Shown: positions 1-9,871 of the stretch, piece by piece
How positions within the stretch are numbered: the stretch's first letter is position 1
How the letters are laid out: every line of letters begins with the position of its first letter
Notes under the pieces: generated by a model
Told to the model about the DNA's origin: nothing
The model's input: only the letters and a program-made list of their open reading frames with translations
Databases searched by the model: none
Program-made: the position numbers and the translations under genes
NCBI GenBank assembly: GCA_017744715.1
Contig: JAGIAT010000012.1
Location: 186,001 to 250,000 of the forward strand
Direction of reading: 5' to 3'
DNA from: Niabella sp.
GTDB taxonomy: Bacteria > Bacteroidota > Bacteroidia > Chitinophagales > Chitinophagaceae
DNA: 64,000 nucleotides

Positions 1-881
1 CCAGCAGTATTTACAATTGTATGCTGCGGTTAGATGAGTGTATCGGAGAACTGATGCAACAGCTGAAACAGTCAGGAAAAGAGCGGAATACGCTGGTGCT
101 TTTTTTGTCGGATCACGGCGATGAAATGGCGAGGGGAAAGTTTGATATTTATGAGGCCTCTACCAAGGTGCCGTTTATCGCCTCCTGGCCGGGCGTCATT
201 AAAAGCGGAAGACAGTCGCAGGCACTGGTGTCTGCCATTGATATTGTGCCAACGGTACTGGAACTGGCCGGGCTTTCAAAACCGGCGGAACTAACCGGTA
301 AAAGCCTGATGCCGTTGTTTGCAAGGCCCGACCTGCATTTCAGAACACATCTCTTTACGGAAAAGAATGCCGATCAGATCGGCATGTATTATCCCCGCAG
401 GGCGGTAAGGGATGGTCGTTATAAGATCATTTATTCCCTGCTGGATGACGGGCGTAAAAATGAAGTGGCCGTGAACTATACCCGCAACAGTATAAAACCA
501 CGTACGGATGCCGTAGCAGGCGCTCCAACGCTGGAAGAGTTGAAAACGGCTCCAGAGACGATACAAAAGGCCTACAGGGACTGGCTGCAGCCGGCGAAAG
601 TGCAGTTGTACGACCTGGAAAAAGATCCGTATGAGTTTAACGACCTTTCTGCCGATGTGCGGTATACCACTATCAAAAATCGTTTGGTAAATGTACTGTT
701 GCGCTGGCAAAAGGAAACGGATGATCCTCTGCGCTTCCCGGATAAGCTGGGCAAATTAACACAGGAGCAGGATACCATGCGGGTTTCAAAAAATATGCAG
801 TGGCAGTACCCGGAATATTTATACGGAACAAAAAAACAACCGATTCAATCATGGACAACGGATCCCGTAGACAGTTTATAA
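1..881 (+). CDS. Sulfatase, C-terminal part (5' end outside window)
   Basis: This is the C-terminal part of a type I (formylglycine-dependent) sulfatase that would remove sulfate esters from a glycan in the periplasm. The frame is open back to the first bases of the window, so the ATG at 21 is internal, and the catalytic CxPxR site must lie upstream. Visible family features are the metal-binding SDHG motif, the following GKFDIYE segment with its conserved lysine, the DIVPTVLELAG motif and the YDLEKDPYEFNDL segment typical of sulfatase C-termini. The stop overlaps the start of the next gene by 31 bp, which indicates translational coupling inside a PUL. The family call is secure; the sulfated substrate cannot be read from the sequence. 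Confidence 0.93.
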   Translation, partial: SSIYNCMLRLDECIGELMQQLKQSGKERNTLVLFLSDHGDEMARGKFDIYEASTKVPFIASWPGVIKSGRQSQALVSAIDIVPTVLELAGLSKPAELTGKSLMPLFARPDLHFRTHLFTEKNADQIGMYYPRRAVRDGRYKIIYSLLDDGRKNEVAVNYTRNSIKPRTDAVAGAPTLEELKTAPETIQKAYRDWLQPAKVQLYDLEKDPYEFNDLSADVRYTTIKNRLVNVLLRWQKETDDPLRFPDKLGKLTQEQDTMRVSKNMQWQYPEYLYGTKKQPIQSWTTDPVDSL

Positions 882-3157
882 AAAAGGCAACGGTGTTGGG
901 CGGCGCATTGCCGCTGGCCGGTTGGCCGGTAAGCATTGCTGCACCAGGCAGGAAGGAGGAAGCTCCTTTGCTGCAAAAGGAAGACTATACCATTCGCCTG
1001 AAGAATGCGTATGCAACCATCCAGGCAGGTATCCTAAAAAGAGTATTGGATATACGTAACGGTCAGGTTGTTACCAGCCAGCTTTCTGTGGGCGGCGCAT
1101 CATTGCAGGAGGAAGCTGCTGCGGATTTCAGTCTGGCATTTTACCAGGCCACACCCGATCAGCAACCGGCGGGCATCCGGTTGCAGCCCGATGGTTCCAT
1201 GCAGTGGACCGATGGTACCGCCGTAAATGCCAAAGGCGATAATCAGCCGGTAAACTGGGGTCCGGTTGCAGTGGTTAGCGGACGGAACCTGGCAACGCGG
1301 TTCCGCCTGGTGGCAACAGAGATTACGCACCCCGGTAAAGGACGCACCCGGCTGCAGTTGAGGGCTGCCGCGTTTACGGATCCAGCATTGCAGGGCGTAA
1401 CCCTCTGCATCTTTTACGAGGTATATGAAGGATACCCGGCCATCCGCAAATGGATGGAGGTGATCAATAACGGAGCGCACTGGTTAAAGATCGACCGGTT
1501 TTCAATAGATGCAATTGATATAGCATCCGGTTTCCGGACCATAACACCGCTAACCCCGGCAGAGCAGGGAGCGGAGAGCAGTATGGTGGCATTCAGCAAC
1601 GCCGCGCAGACAAGCGGTGTGATCGTAACCAGTGAAGTGCCCTCTGCCGTTCGTACGATCCGTGCAACCGGCAGTACGGGTTATGCGGATGAATATTTTG
1701 AATGGGTGCTGGGACCTTCCGAACATTTTGCAACCGAGCCGGTATTCCAGTTTGGTTTTTCCGGGGCGGCTGTCCCAACGGTCAGCGGCATCTCCACGCC
1801 CCTGGACCGCGCAGTGGAAACGCCGTTCAAAGATTTCCTGCGGGAATGTGTGGGGTTGCGCGCGGCCGCAGCACAGGTACCCGCGCCCATCTGGTGCTCC
1901 TATACCAATTTCCTGGATAAGCTGAATGATGCGGATATGCGGCAGCAGGCGGATATAGCGGCTGCCATCGGTTTTGAAACCTTTCAGCTGGATGAAGGCT
2001 GGGCCGGAACACCGGCCCCGGGCGGATCGGAGCCGGGAAGCACATTCCCGGACTTTGCGGCTACCTGTAACTATATCCGGTCAAAAGGGTTGCAGGTGGG
2101 CCTATGGATCTCTTGCTTTCGCGGCAGTGAAGCAAAGGACCTGAAGGCGCTTCCGGACGGACGATCGCTTCCGCTTTTTCAAAACACAAAGCGGGGATAC
2201 GGCATGAGCTTTTCCGGACCCTGGCGGGATTATTTTGCCAACGACCTGCTGTACATGCGTGACAAATACGGGATGACCTATGTAAAGGTAGACCTCACCA
2301 ATATCAGCAAAGGCGATATTGCAGCGGCACATGAGAGCCGTACTAAAAAAGAATCGTTATTGCGCGGGTTGCGGGGTTTGCTGGAAATGTCGGAGCGTGT
2401 AGGCAGGATGGCCCCGGATATCTGGACGCAGTTAACACATGAGCTTTACTGGCGTACACCGGGACCTCCGGCTGATATTGCCGTACTTAAATATGCCTGT
2501 GCATTCCATACCACTCCCAATACCTATAAAGGATCGGGCAATGGCAGCAAGCGCGTAAGCCCCGATTGGCCCTATGATCCGCTAAAGATGCGGGAGCAGC
2601 TGATCGATAGCTGCCGGGAGGCGCGGCAGCGTTATTTCAGCCACCGGGGATTGCCATTATATTCCGTGGAGTTTTATGCAGCCCATGCCGTAAACATAAA
2701 GGGCAGCCTGACCATGCAGGTGCAGGACCGGCAGCTTTGCAGCTGGCTGATGGGAGCCCCTACCGTTTTTGCCGGAGACCTGTCTTCTTTAACGCAGGAC
2801 CAGATCCTGCATTACCGGAAACGCTTTGACCTGCTCAAAAACCTGCAGCACACCTACAACATCTACCGGTATTTTCAGTACAGCGGAGTGCCGCAACCTA
2901 CAGAAACCGACTGGCATTGGTGGGGCAAGCTCAATGAGCAGGGCGAAGGGGTGGTGGTGGTGATCCGCGGAGCGGAGGGCGCCGGTGCGCGCATCATCAA
3001 TATACCCTGGGTACGGGCAGAAAAAAACTATACGGTAACAGCCTTGTTTGCCGGTAAAAAAATAGGGCGCTATACCGGCCGGCAGCTTCAGAAAGGAATA
3101 CTGAACCTGGCTTTGCCGGTTTACGGGCAGGAACTGCTGGAAGTATCATCCAAATAA
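851..3157 (+). CDS. Tat-exported GH36-like (clan GH-D) glycoside hydrolase
   Basis: This is a predicted retaining alpha-galactosidase-type hydrolase of about 768 residues. I start it at 851 rather than at the in-frame ATG at 800, because the 851 start gives a twin-arginine signal (SRRQFIKK, then a hydrophobic stretch ending near AAPG). The N-terminal half is beta-sandwich-like. A TIM barrel follows with FQLDEGW (about residues 378-384), GLWIS and YVKVDLTN, whose aspartate (about D481) aligns with the clan GH-D nucleophile. The usual GH36 acid/base segment (SDN) is not obvious, so substrate specificity may differ from classic alpha-galactosidases. It overlaps the sulfatase and is followed after 24 bp by a BNR hydrolase, so it is part of the first PUL operon. 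Confidence 0.82.
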   Translation: MDNGSRRQFIKKATVLGGALPLAGWPVSIAAPGRKEEAPLLQKEDYTIRLKNAYATIQAGILKRVLDIRNGQVVTSQLSVGGASLQEEAAADFSLAFYQATPDQQPAGIRLQPDGSMQWTDGTAVNAKGDNQPVNWGPVAVVSGRNLATRFRLVATEITHPGKGRTRLQLRAAAFTDPALQGVTLCIFYEVYEGYPAIRKWMEVINNGAHWLKIDRFSIDAIDIASGFRTITPLTPAEQGAESSMVAFSNAAQTSGVIVTSEVPSAVRTIRATGSTGYADEYFEWVLGPSEHFATEPVFQFGFSGAAVPTVSGISTPLDRAVETPFKDFLRECVGLRAAAAQVPAPIWCSYTNFLDKLNDADMRQQADIAAAIGFETFQLDEGWAGTPAPGGSEPGSTFPDFAATCNYIRSKGLQVGLWISCFRGSEAKDLKALPDGRSLPLFQNTKRGYGMSFSGPWRDYFANDLLYMRDKYGMTYVKVDLTNISKGDIAAAHESRTKKESLLRGLRGLLEMSERVGRMAPDIWTQLTHELYWRTPGPPADIAVLKYACAFHTTPNTYKGSGNGSKRVSPDWPYDPLKMREQLIDSCREARQRYFSHRGLPLYSVEFYAAHAVNIKGSLTMQVQDRQLCSWLMGAPTVFAGDLSSLTQDQILHYRKRFDLLKNLQHTYNIYRYFQYSGVPQPTETDWHWWGKLNEQGEGVVVVIRGAEGAGARIINIPWVRAEKNYTVTALFAGKKIGRYTGRQLQKGILNLALPVYGQELLEVSSK

Positions 3158-3181
3158 AAACATACCAATCAATTTTAGGAT

Positions 3182-4558
3182 ATGAACAATCATCAATCAT
3201 CCCGACGTAGCTTCTTAAAACAGACCGGCATTGTAATGGCCGGGGTTCCGTTTGTACACACAACGCTCTTTCCGGGAAAACAACCGGTAGCGCAAGGACA
3301 ATGGAGTGTAGCGCAGAATACACCGGTTGCGGTACTGGCCGATGACCGGCTGAAGTTTGAATACGGTGCGGAACGCATGGTGCTGGACGACGGATTGCAG
3401 CCTTCCATGCTCATCACGCGCAATGATACCATCGTGGTGCAGGCACAAAACCACAATAAACCATTGCCACAGGAGCGGATCTATTACCCTTTTGCGGTAG
3501 ATACGGTAGTATCGCGCGACAAAGGTGCCACCTGGCAAAAGGTAACCATGCTGCCGGGTAAAAATGATATCAATATCGAAGGAGGAATCATTCAGCTGAA
3601 AGACGGTACCATCCTGGGATTGGAAACCTATGTAACGCCGGGGAGCAAACCGGATACCGGTGAGTCGCTGATGTTTTATTCAACGGATGATATGAAAACG
3701 GTGAAAGGACCGGTTACGGTTACGTTTGAAATGCCCGACGCGAACTTTTATGCATCCTCCGATGATGGCGGCCGTCCGCATGTAGCCATGCGATTGCATC
3801 GCCGAATTTTTGAAATGCCGAACGGCGATCTTATGACCACGATCTATGGCTGGCAGAAAGGAGATAAAAGCCCTTCCGACTACGAGGTGCGTATGATCAA
3901 AACCCGGGTAATGGTATTCCGTTCTTCCAATAAGGGGCGTCATTGGAAATACGTATCCAGCATTACGACCATGCCCCAGGCACAAACAGAAGGTTTTGGC
4001 GAGCCGGTACTGAACCGCGTCAATAAAGGAAAACATGCCGGCCGGCTGATTTGCTTTATGCGTACCGGCCGAGAATTATTTAAGGCCTATTCTGATAATG
4101 AAGGCAGGACCTGGAGTAAACCGGAGCCCATCCAGTTTGCAGACCGCGATGTTTATGCTACGGAGAAATGGAAGGAAATGTTTAAGGATGTAAAACGGAA
4201 AGGGATCCCGGTAGTGGAAAATTCCGTTGAAATCATCGGGGCGGTGGTTGACCCGGACCTTTGTGTATTGCGCAGCGGACTGCTGGTAGCGGCCTTTGGT
4301 ATCCGTATTCCGGCAAAAGCCTGCTGGCAAAAGTTCAATCATCCCTGGAACGGTAACTACATTGCGGTAAGCAGTGATGGCGGCGACACCTGGAGCAACG
4401 TACAGCAGCTGACCTCCGGTATTCCTACCACCCATTACATGGCGGTGGAAGAAACAACGGAAGACAATAAAGTATTTGTGGTATATGACTGGGGTTGGTG
4501 GGGCTACAAAGAAGGGCGTTATACGTACGGCCGTTCAGTAACCATCCGCAAACAATAA
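3182..4558 (+). CDS. BNR/Asp-box repeat glycosidase (sialidase-like fold)
   Basis: This secreted protein of 458 residues has a Tat-like leader (SSRRSFLKQ followed by a hydrophobic core). At least four Asp-box motifs are visible: SRDKGATW, SSNKGRHW, SDNEGRTW and SSDGGDTW, spaced through the chain as expected for a six-bladed sialidase-type propeller. I do not see the F/YRIP arginine motif of true GH33 sialidases, so the call stays at family level. It could be an exo-sialidase-like enzyme acting on another acidic sugar, or a glycan-binding propeller. It lies 24 bp after the GH36-like gene in the same orientation. The nearby aldolase of the DHDPS/N-acetylneuraminate lyase family makes a role with sialic or related keto acids possible but unproven. 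Confidence 0.78.
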   Translation: MNNHQSSRRSFLKQTGIVMAGVPFVHTTLFPGKQPVAQGQWSVAQNTPVAVLADDRLKFEYGAERMVLDDGLQPSMLITRNDTIVVQAQNHNKPLPQERIYYPFAVDTVVSRDKGATWQKVTMLPGKNDINIEGGIIQLKDGTILGLETYVTPGSKPDTGESLMFYSTDDMKTVKGPVTVTFEMPDANFYASSDDGGRPHVAMRLHRRIFEMPNGDLMTTIYGWQKGDKSPSDYEVRMIKTRVMVFRSSNKGRHWKYVSSITTMPQAQTEGFGEPVLNRVNKGKHAGRLICFMRTGRELFKAYSDNEGRTWSKPEPIQFADRDVYATEKWKEMFKDVKRKGIPVVENSVEIIGAVVDPDLCVLRSGLLVAAFGIRIPAKACWQKFNHPWNGNYIAVSSDGGDTWSNVQQLTSGIPTTHYMAVEETTEDNKVFVVYDWGWWGYKEGRYTYGRSVTIRKQ

Positions 4559-4628
4559 GCTACGTAAATCATACACAATTGGGTTTGTTATAAACGGCAG
4601 ATCCTGCCTGCATAAATTAAATGAGGCC

Positions 4629-7565
4629 ATGAGGTTAATGATGATTATCCTGTTTTTGCTGGTAAGCTGCGGGGCCGGGGCCCAGGCTACCGGAAAGCAC
4701 CTGTCCTTCCGGATCGTATTTGGTCTTAGAGATAAAGTACCCACAGCCTGGAACGGACAGGTGATGCCTGCCGCCGGTCAGAATGTATGGGTACAGGCCG
4801 ATTGGTTCCGGGATCATCAGTACGAAGCCAAGGGCTGGTCAAAAGGGATCATCAGTATAAAATTGCCGGACCCGCCGTTCCCCAACGATTATCTTCCCAA
4901 CAGCAGCTCCTGGGTTTGCAGTACGCGTCCCTCACCCTTGCATGGGCCTACTACAGAATGGCACGATCATGGTCAGCTGGACAGTCTTTACGGGGAAGCA
5001 GCGCTGAAGCCGGTAATGGTTTGTCCCAGCATCATCCTGCGGTTTAAAAGTGCTACATCGGCAACACCGGTATCCGTTAAAACGGCCGGCGGTGATTTTT
5101 ATTTTATACCGGATGAAATCATAAGGGAGCGAGCGGCGTATTTTCTGGACAGCAGTATACGGGTAGAAGTGGTTCCGGTAACGGAGCCCATAACGGCATC
5201 GCTCAAAGACCAGGAGGATTATCCTGCGCTGCTGATTGCAAAAAACGGAACAACCTGGCTGGCCCGTCAGGCTTTTGACGGGCAGGCGGATAAATTGGTG
5301 ATACAATACAAACGGGAGAACGTATGGCATCAGGCAACAACATTGGCAGAGGGGGCAGATATTTTTTCCACGGCTCTTGCTGAGGATGGCAGCGGTCATA
5401 TATGGGTGGTATGGGCCATGCAGGTAAAGGGACGGTTTGACCTGTATGCGCGGCGCTTTGATGGCAGCAAATGGTCGGCGGTCCAATGTATCACAACAGG
5501 CGGGGCCGTACGGAATATGTATCACCGGATGACCACCGATGCCAGGGGAAATATATGGCTGGTATGGCAGCAAACAGGAAACGGCAACAGCCGGATCTGC
5601 GCACGACAGCTAGAAAAAGGTGTCTGGAGGCCGGTTGTGCAGGTAAGTAACGGCGCATCTGCAGCGGGTAACAACTGGTGGCCGGTGGTTGCTGCAGCTC
5701 CGGATGGTACGGTTTCCATTGCCTGGGATGGTTATGCAAAAGGGAGTTACGATATTTACCTGAGGCAGTATATAAACGGGAAATGGCAGGCAGAACAGGC
5801 GGTAATTGCTACCGGAAAATTTGAAGCGCATCCTTCCATAGCCCATGATCAAAAGAACCGCCTTTGGCTGGCATGGGATGAGTCTGGTGTGAATTGGGGT
5901 AAGGACGTAGGCTTTTTGCTGGACCGGCAGCAAACCCGTTTGCATGAATCGCGTTCTGTTAAATTGATCTGTCTGGATAAAGACCAGGTGCTCACCACCA
6001 AACAGCCACTGTTGGCCGTGTTATCTCCGAAAGATTTTTGGGAACTGCCGCAACTGCAGATAGACGGGCAGGGCAATCCCTGGTTACTGGTACGGCACCT
6101 GGTAATGCGGGAGCCGGATACGCCCCTGGAAGGCCCCATTGACCTGGCGCTTTTTGAGATACAGGCATTGCAATATGTGAACGGGCGCTGGAGTCCGCCG
6201 GTTTGTATCCCGCAGAGCGCAGGCCGGAACGACATGCTGCCGGCAACGGCAATGGATACCGAAGGAAACATATGGGCGGCCTGGGCCACGGACCTGCGCA
6301 ACCGGAAAACCTACCAGCATAACCAGTTGCAGGTAGCTTTGGGAAAGATCGGGAAATGGCGGGGAGATAACGAACCGGATCTGACTGCATATGATGACAC
6401 ACGTATAACAAATTATACGCCCTTTGATCCTTTGGAAAAAGCAGCGGTACAACGGATCCGTAACTACCGCATTCAAAACGGTACCAGGAAATATGCCATT
6501 TACCGGGGCGACCTGCACCGCCATACCGATATCTCTGTAGACGGTAGTAATGATGGCTCCATACTGGATGCTTACCGTTATGCCCGGGATGCAGCTGCCC
6601 TGGACTTCTTAGGCGTTTCCAATCATACGGATGCGGTATGGGATGAATACAACTGGTGGAACACCCAAAAACTGCAGGATCTTTACCAGATCCCCAATGC
6701 CTTTGTTTCCTTTTATGGATACGAACGTTCCGTGGAGTATCCCAACGGGCACCGCAACATCTTTTTTACAAAAAGGGGCACGCCCTATATTTACCCCATT
6801 GGCGCTTTTGAAGCCCGCGGCGGCTATGTAGGCAGCGGGGCTTTGTACTGGTACCTGCGCCGCCACAACGGGTTCAGTATCCCGCATACTACCGGGCGCA
6901 CCAGTGGTACCGACTGGCGGGACAATGATCCGTTGGTGGAACCACTGATGGAAATTTACCAGGGTATGCGCGATAGCTATGAATACCCCGGCAGCCCGCG
7001 CCCGTACAAACGGTATGTGCTGCCGGATAGCACCCGGCCGGTAGGGCGTGCCTCTTCGGCACCAAGGAGCCCTTCCTTTAAACCCCTGGGCTTTGCATGG
7101 AATGCCCTGGCCAAGGGGTTTAAGCTGGGCTTTATTGCTTCATCGGATCATATTTCCACCCATCTCAGTTATGCCTGCCTCATCGCAGAAAGCCTTACGC
7201 CGGAAGGATTGGGCGATGCGATCCGCAACCGGCGTACCTATGCCGCTACGGATAACATCATCCTGGATATAAAGCATACAGGATCTGCAGGAACGTACCT
7301 GATGGGCGCCTCATTTGCAAGCGCCACGCCGGTACAGATCAGCGGCACCATCATTGGCACGGCTGCCGTTCAGCAGGTAGATATTATAAAGAATAATGCT
7401 ATTGTACAAACCTATAAACCCGGTACCGGCGAATTTAAATTCGTATTTAAGGATGCCCGTTACCAGGATAAGAAGGATGGGGAAAGTTATTATTATGTAC
7501 GCGTGATCCAGCAGGATGGGGCCATGGCCTGGGGATCGCCCGTATGGGTAACGTATAAAAAATGA
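4629..7565 (+). CDS. DUF3604/PHP-domain lipoprotein with propeller-like N-terminus
   Basis: This is a large exported protein of 978 residues. The leader ends in LVSC, a usable lipobox, so it is probably a lipoprotein. Roughly residues 190-580 contain repeated segments such as GHIWVVWAM, GNIWLVWQQ, GTVSIAWDG, NRLWLAWDE and GNIWAAWAT, which look like beta-propeller blades. From about residue 625 comes a PHP-like metal-binding domain of the DUF3604 type, with GDLHRHTD, SNHTD, SIPHTTG and ASSDHISTH supplying histidines and aspartates for a metal centre. PHP folds are usually phosphoesterases or hydrolases, so this one may hydrolyse an ester or phospho-bond on a glycan. It stands between the BNR and GH36 genes in the same operon. 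The reaction is unknown. Confidence 0.75.
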   Translation: MRLMMIILFLLVSCGAGAQATGKHLSFRIVFGLRDKVPTAWNGQVMPAAGQNVWVQADWFRDHQYEAKGWSKGIISIKLPDPPFPNDYLPNSSSWVCSTRPSPLHGPTTEWHDHGQLDSLYGEAALKPVMVCPSIILRFKSATSATPVSVKTAGGDFYFIPDEIIRERAAYFLDSSIRVEVVPVTEPITASLKDQEDYPALLIAKNGTTWLARQAFDGQADKLVIQYKRENVWHQATTLAEGADIFSTALAEDGSGHIWVVWAMQVKGRFDLYARRFDGSKWSAVQCITTGGAVRNMYHRMTTDARGNIWLVWQQTGNGNSRICARQLEKGVWRPVVQVSNGASAAGNNWWPVVAAAPDGTVSIAWDGYAKGSYDIYLRQYINGKWQAEQAVIATGKFEAHPSIAHDQKNRLWLAWDESGVNWGKDVGFLLDRQQTRLHESRSVKLICLDKDQVLTTKQPLLAVLSPKDFWELPQLQIDGQGNPWLLVRHLVMREPDTPLEGPIDLALFEIQALQYVNGRWSPPVCIPQSAGRNDMLPATAMDTEGNIWAAWATDLRNRKTYQHNQLQVALGKIGKWRGDNEPDLTAYDDTRITNYTPFDPLEKAAVQRIRNYRIQNGTRKYAIYRGDLHRHTDISVDGSNDGSILDAYRYARDAAALDFLGVSNHTDAVWDEYNWWNTQKLQDLYQIPNAFVSFYGYERSVEYPNGHRNIFFTKRGTPYIYPIGAFEARGGYVGSGALYWYLRRHNGFSIPHTTGRTSGTDWRDNDPLVEPLMEIYQGMRDSYEYPGSPRPYKRYVLPDSTRPVGRASSAPRSPSFKPLGFAWNALAKGFKLGFIASSDHISTHLSYACLIAESLTPEGLGDAIRNRRTYAATDNIILDIKHTGSAGTYLMGASFASATPVQISGTIIGTAAVQQVDIIKNNAIVQTYKPGTGEFKFVFKDARYQDKKDGESYYYVRVIQQDGAMAWGSPVWVTYKK

Positions 7566-7622
7566 CCGCAACAATAGCGCAACAAACCTGCATAATGAAA
7601 AAGGGGTTTGAATCAATCGAAA

Positions 7623-9869
7623 ATGGATATACAAAAAATGAAAGCGTGTATGTTATGTTTTTTTATGGGCCTGCACCTGCTGTTACAGGCGCAGGCCGAC
7701 ACGGCTGCTGTTGTTCCGGTGCCGGATCCGAATGGCGGCTGGCTGATCAGAACCAGGTCTTCTGCCTACCAGTTGCTGATCAGCCCGGATAAGCGGGTAT
7801 ACCCGGTTTATTACGGACCCGCAGCACAGGCGGATTTTAAAAAAAGATCAGCGGTATGGACGCAGGGGGTAGAAGAGCTTCCGGTACGCGGAGGATATCC
7901 TACCAAATCGCCCTTGCTGGAAGTTATTTTTGAGGACCAGGTAAGAGATGCCGACCTGGAATATGTATCCGGCGAAGTGGTGAGCATCGAAGGACGGCCG
8001 GCGTTAAAGATCATCGAAAAAGACAGGAGATACCCGTTGCAGGTTACAGAATACATCCGGGTGCTGGAAGAATTTGATATCCTGGAAAAATGGGTGGAAG
8101 TAGCCAATACCGGCAAAAAAGGAAGTATCAGGATACAGAACCTTTTATCCGGGAGTTTATTCCTGCCATCTGATGAATACGAGCTGACACAACTGTCCGG
8201 GATGGAGCTGGCGGAATTTAAACCATTCCGGTCAGTACTGACCCCGGGTATCAAAACAATTGAGAACAAGCTGTTCAAATCAAACCGCAATATGCCCTGG
8301 TTTATGGTGCGGCCCAAAAGCGCTGCAGGTGTGGATCAGGGGCCTGCCTGGTTTGGAGCAGTGCATTACAGCGGAAACTGGAAATTGATCTTTGATAACC
8401 AGATGGAGCGCTCCTATAATACGGCGCTGCAGGTCCTGGGGGGTATCAATTTCTGGGATACAGAATGGACATTAAAACCGGGGACCTCGTTTACCACACC
8501 AAAATTTTCAACCGGTTTTACATTAAAAGGTGAGGAAGGTGCGGCCCTGTTAAATGCAGCCTATGTACGGAAAACGATATTGCCGGAAACGCACCGCAAT
8601 GTATTGCGACCAGTGTTGTTTAACAGCTGGTATGCCACCACCTATCACCTGAAAGAAGAAGAGCAGGTAGCCATGGCAAAGATCGCTGCGGATATGGGCG
8701 TGGAATTGTTTTGTATGGATGATGGCTGGTTTAAGAACCGGAATAAAAGTGATGAAGGGCTGGGAGATTGGGAAGTAGACCGGGTTAAATTTCCCAACGG
8801 CCTGCAGCCGATGATCGACCAGGTACACGCATTGGGTATGAAATTCGGGATATGGGTAGAGCCGGAAAGCGTGGTATTGAAAACGGATGTGTATAAAAAG
8901 CATCCGGACTGGATCCTGCAGTTCCCCGGTCGCCGGCAGGTGCCCGGGCGTGTGTTCCTCAACCTGGCAAGGGAAGATGTGTACCAGTACCTGCATCAAT
9001 CGCTGAGCCGTTTACTGCGGGAGAACAAGATCGACTTCATCAAATGGGATCAGAATACTTACCTGTCGGATCCGGGCTGGGCAGCGGCCTCGCCGGAAAT
9101 GCAACTGGAAGTACGCATTCGCTTTATCAGTAACGTTTACCGGCTGGTGGACGCACTGCGAAAAGAATTTCCAAATGTATTGTTTGAAAGCTGCGCCAGC
9201 GGTGGCGGGCGTGTAGACCTGGGCATGCTGTCCCGGATGGATCAGGCCTGGACAAGCGATAACAGTACGGCGGTGGATCGTTTGTTCATTCAATACGGAT
9301 ACCTGGGCGCATTGCCGGCCAATACCATGGTGTCCTGGGTCATTGAAGGTATTGCGAACCAGGTACAGTTGAATCCGCCGTTACCTTATAAGTTTGATGT
9401 GGCCATGAGTGGTGTACTGGGCATCGGGTACGACATCCGCAAATGGACCGAAGCAGAACGCGCACTGGCAAAGCAAAAAATAGAACTCTATAAACGCATC
9501 CGTCCCCTGGTGCAGCAGGGAGATCTTTACCGGCTGGTATCACCGTATGAGCACAATCGTTGTGCGTTACAATACAACAGCGAGGATAAAAAGACTGCCA
9601 CCGTTTTCTGTTACAACCTGGCGGTTTATGTTTCCGGCGGATACTCGAAAACGGCAGATCTGAAAGGAGCACAGTATATTGATAACGGATCTACAGTACT
9701 GAAACTAAAAGGCCTGGATCCCGGGGGCCAGTACCGGGTTAAAAATGCAGACGATGCAGGTGATAAGGGTACGGTTTATCCCGGTGCGTTCTTAATGGAT
9801 GCAGGTCTTCAGTGGCCCGTAAAAAATTCTTTTGAAAGCCAGGTATTACTGGTAGAAGCAACAAACTGA
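7623..9869 (+). CDS. Alpha-galactosidase, GH36
   Basis: This is a secreted retaining alpha-galactosidase that cleaves terminal alpha-galactosyl residues. I place the start at ATG 7623; ATG 7638 also gives a good signal peptide ending near LQAQA, while the in-frame TTG at 7608 is unlikely. The N-terminal supersandwich runs to about residue 320. The TIM barrel contains FCMDDGWF, DWEVDRVKFPNGL, FGIWVEPE and FIKWDQN with nucleophile D476. FESCASGGGRVDLG follows, then WTSDN with acid/base D546. All GH36 signature elements are present and the length fits the family. It starts 57 bp after the DUF3604 gene and is followed 2 bp later by the NHL gene, so it is clearly in the operon. Confidence 0.93.
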   Translation: MDIQKMKACMLCFFMGLHLLLQAQADTAAVVPVPDPNGGWLIRTRSSAYQLLISPDKRVYPVYYGPAAQADFKKRSAVWTQGVEELPVRGGYPTKSPLLEVIFEDQVRDADLEYVSGEVVSIEGRPALKIIEKDRRYPLQVTEYIRVLEEFDILEKWVEVANTGKKGSIRIQNLLSGSLFLPSDEYELTQLSGMELAEFKPFRSVLTPGIKTIENKLFKSNRNMPWFMVRPKSAAGVDQGPAWFGAVHYSGNWKLIFDNQMERSYNTALQVLGGINFWDTEWTLKPGTSFTTPKFSTGFTLKGEEGAALLNAAYVRKTILPETHRNVLRPVLFNSWYATTYHLKEEEQVAMAKIAADMGVELFCMDDGWFKNRNKSDEGLGDWEVDRVKFPNGLQPMIDQVHALGMKFGIWVEPESVVLKTDVYKKHPDWILQFPGRRQVPGRVFLNLAREDVYQYLHQSLSRLLRENKIDFIKWDQNTYLSDPGWAAASPEMQLEVRIRFISNVYRLVDALRKEFPNVLFESCASGGGRVDLGMLSRMDQAWTSDNSTAVDRLFIQYGYLGALPANTMVSWVIEGIANQVQLNPPLPYKFDVAMSGVLGIGYDIRKWTEAERALAKQKIELYKRIRPLVQQGDLYRLVSPYEHNRCALQYNSEDKKTATVFCYNLAVYVSGGYSKTADLKGAQYIDNGSTVLKLKGLDPGGQYRVKNADDAGDKGTVYPGAFLMDAGLQWPVKNSFESQVLLVEATN

Positions 9870-9871
9870 AA

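Noticed and set aside
800..850. Upstream start for the GH36-like gene
   Set aside because: The ATG at 851 gives a twin-arginine signal directly at the N-terminus; the longer version would bury it.
3182..4558. Calling the BNR protein a true sialidase
   Set aside because: Asp boxes are clear but the RIP-type arginine motif was not found, so only the fold-level call is kept.
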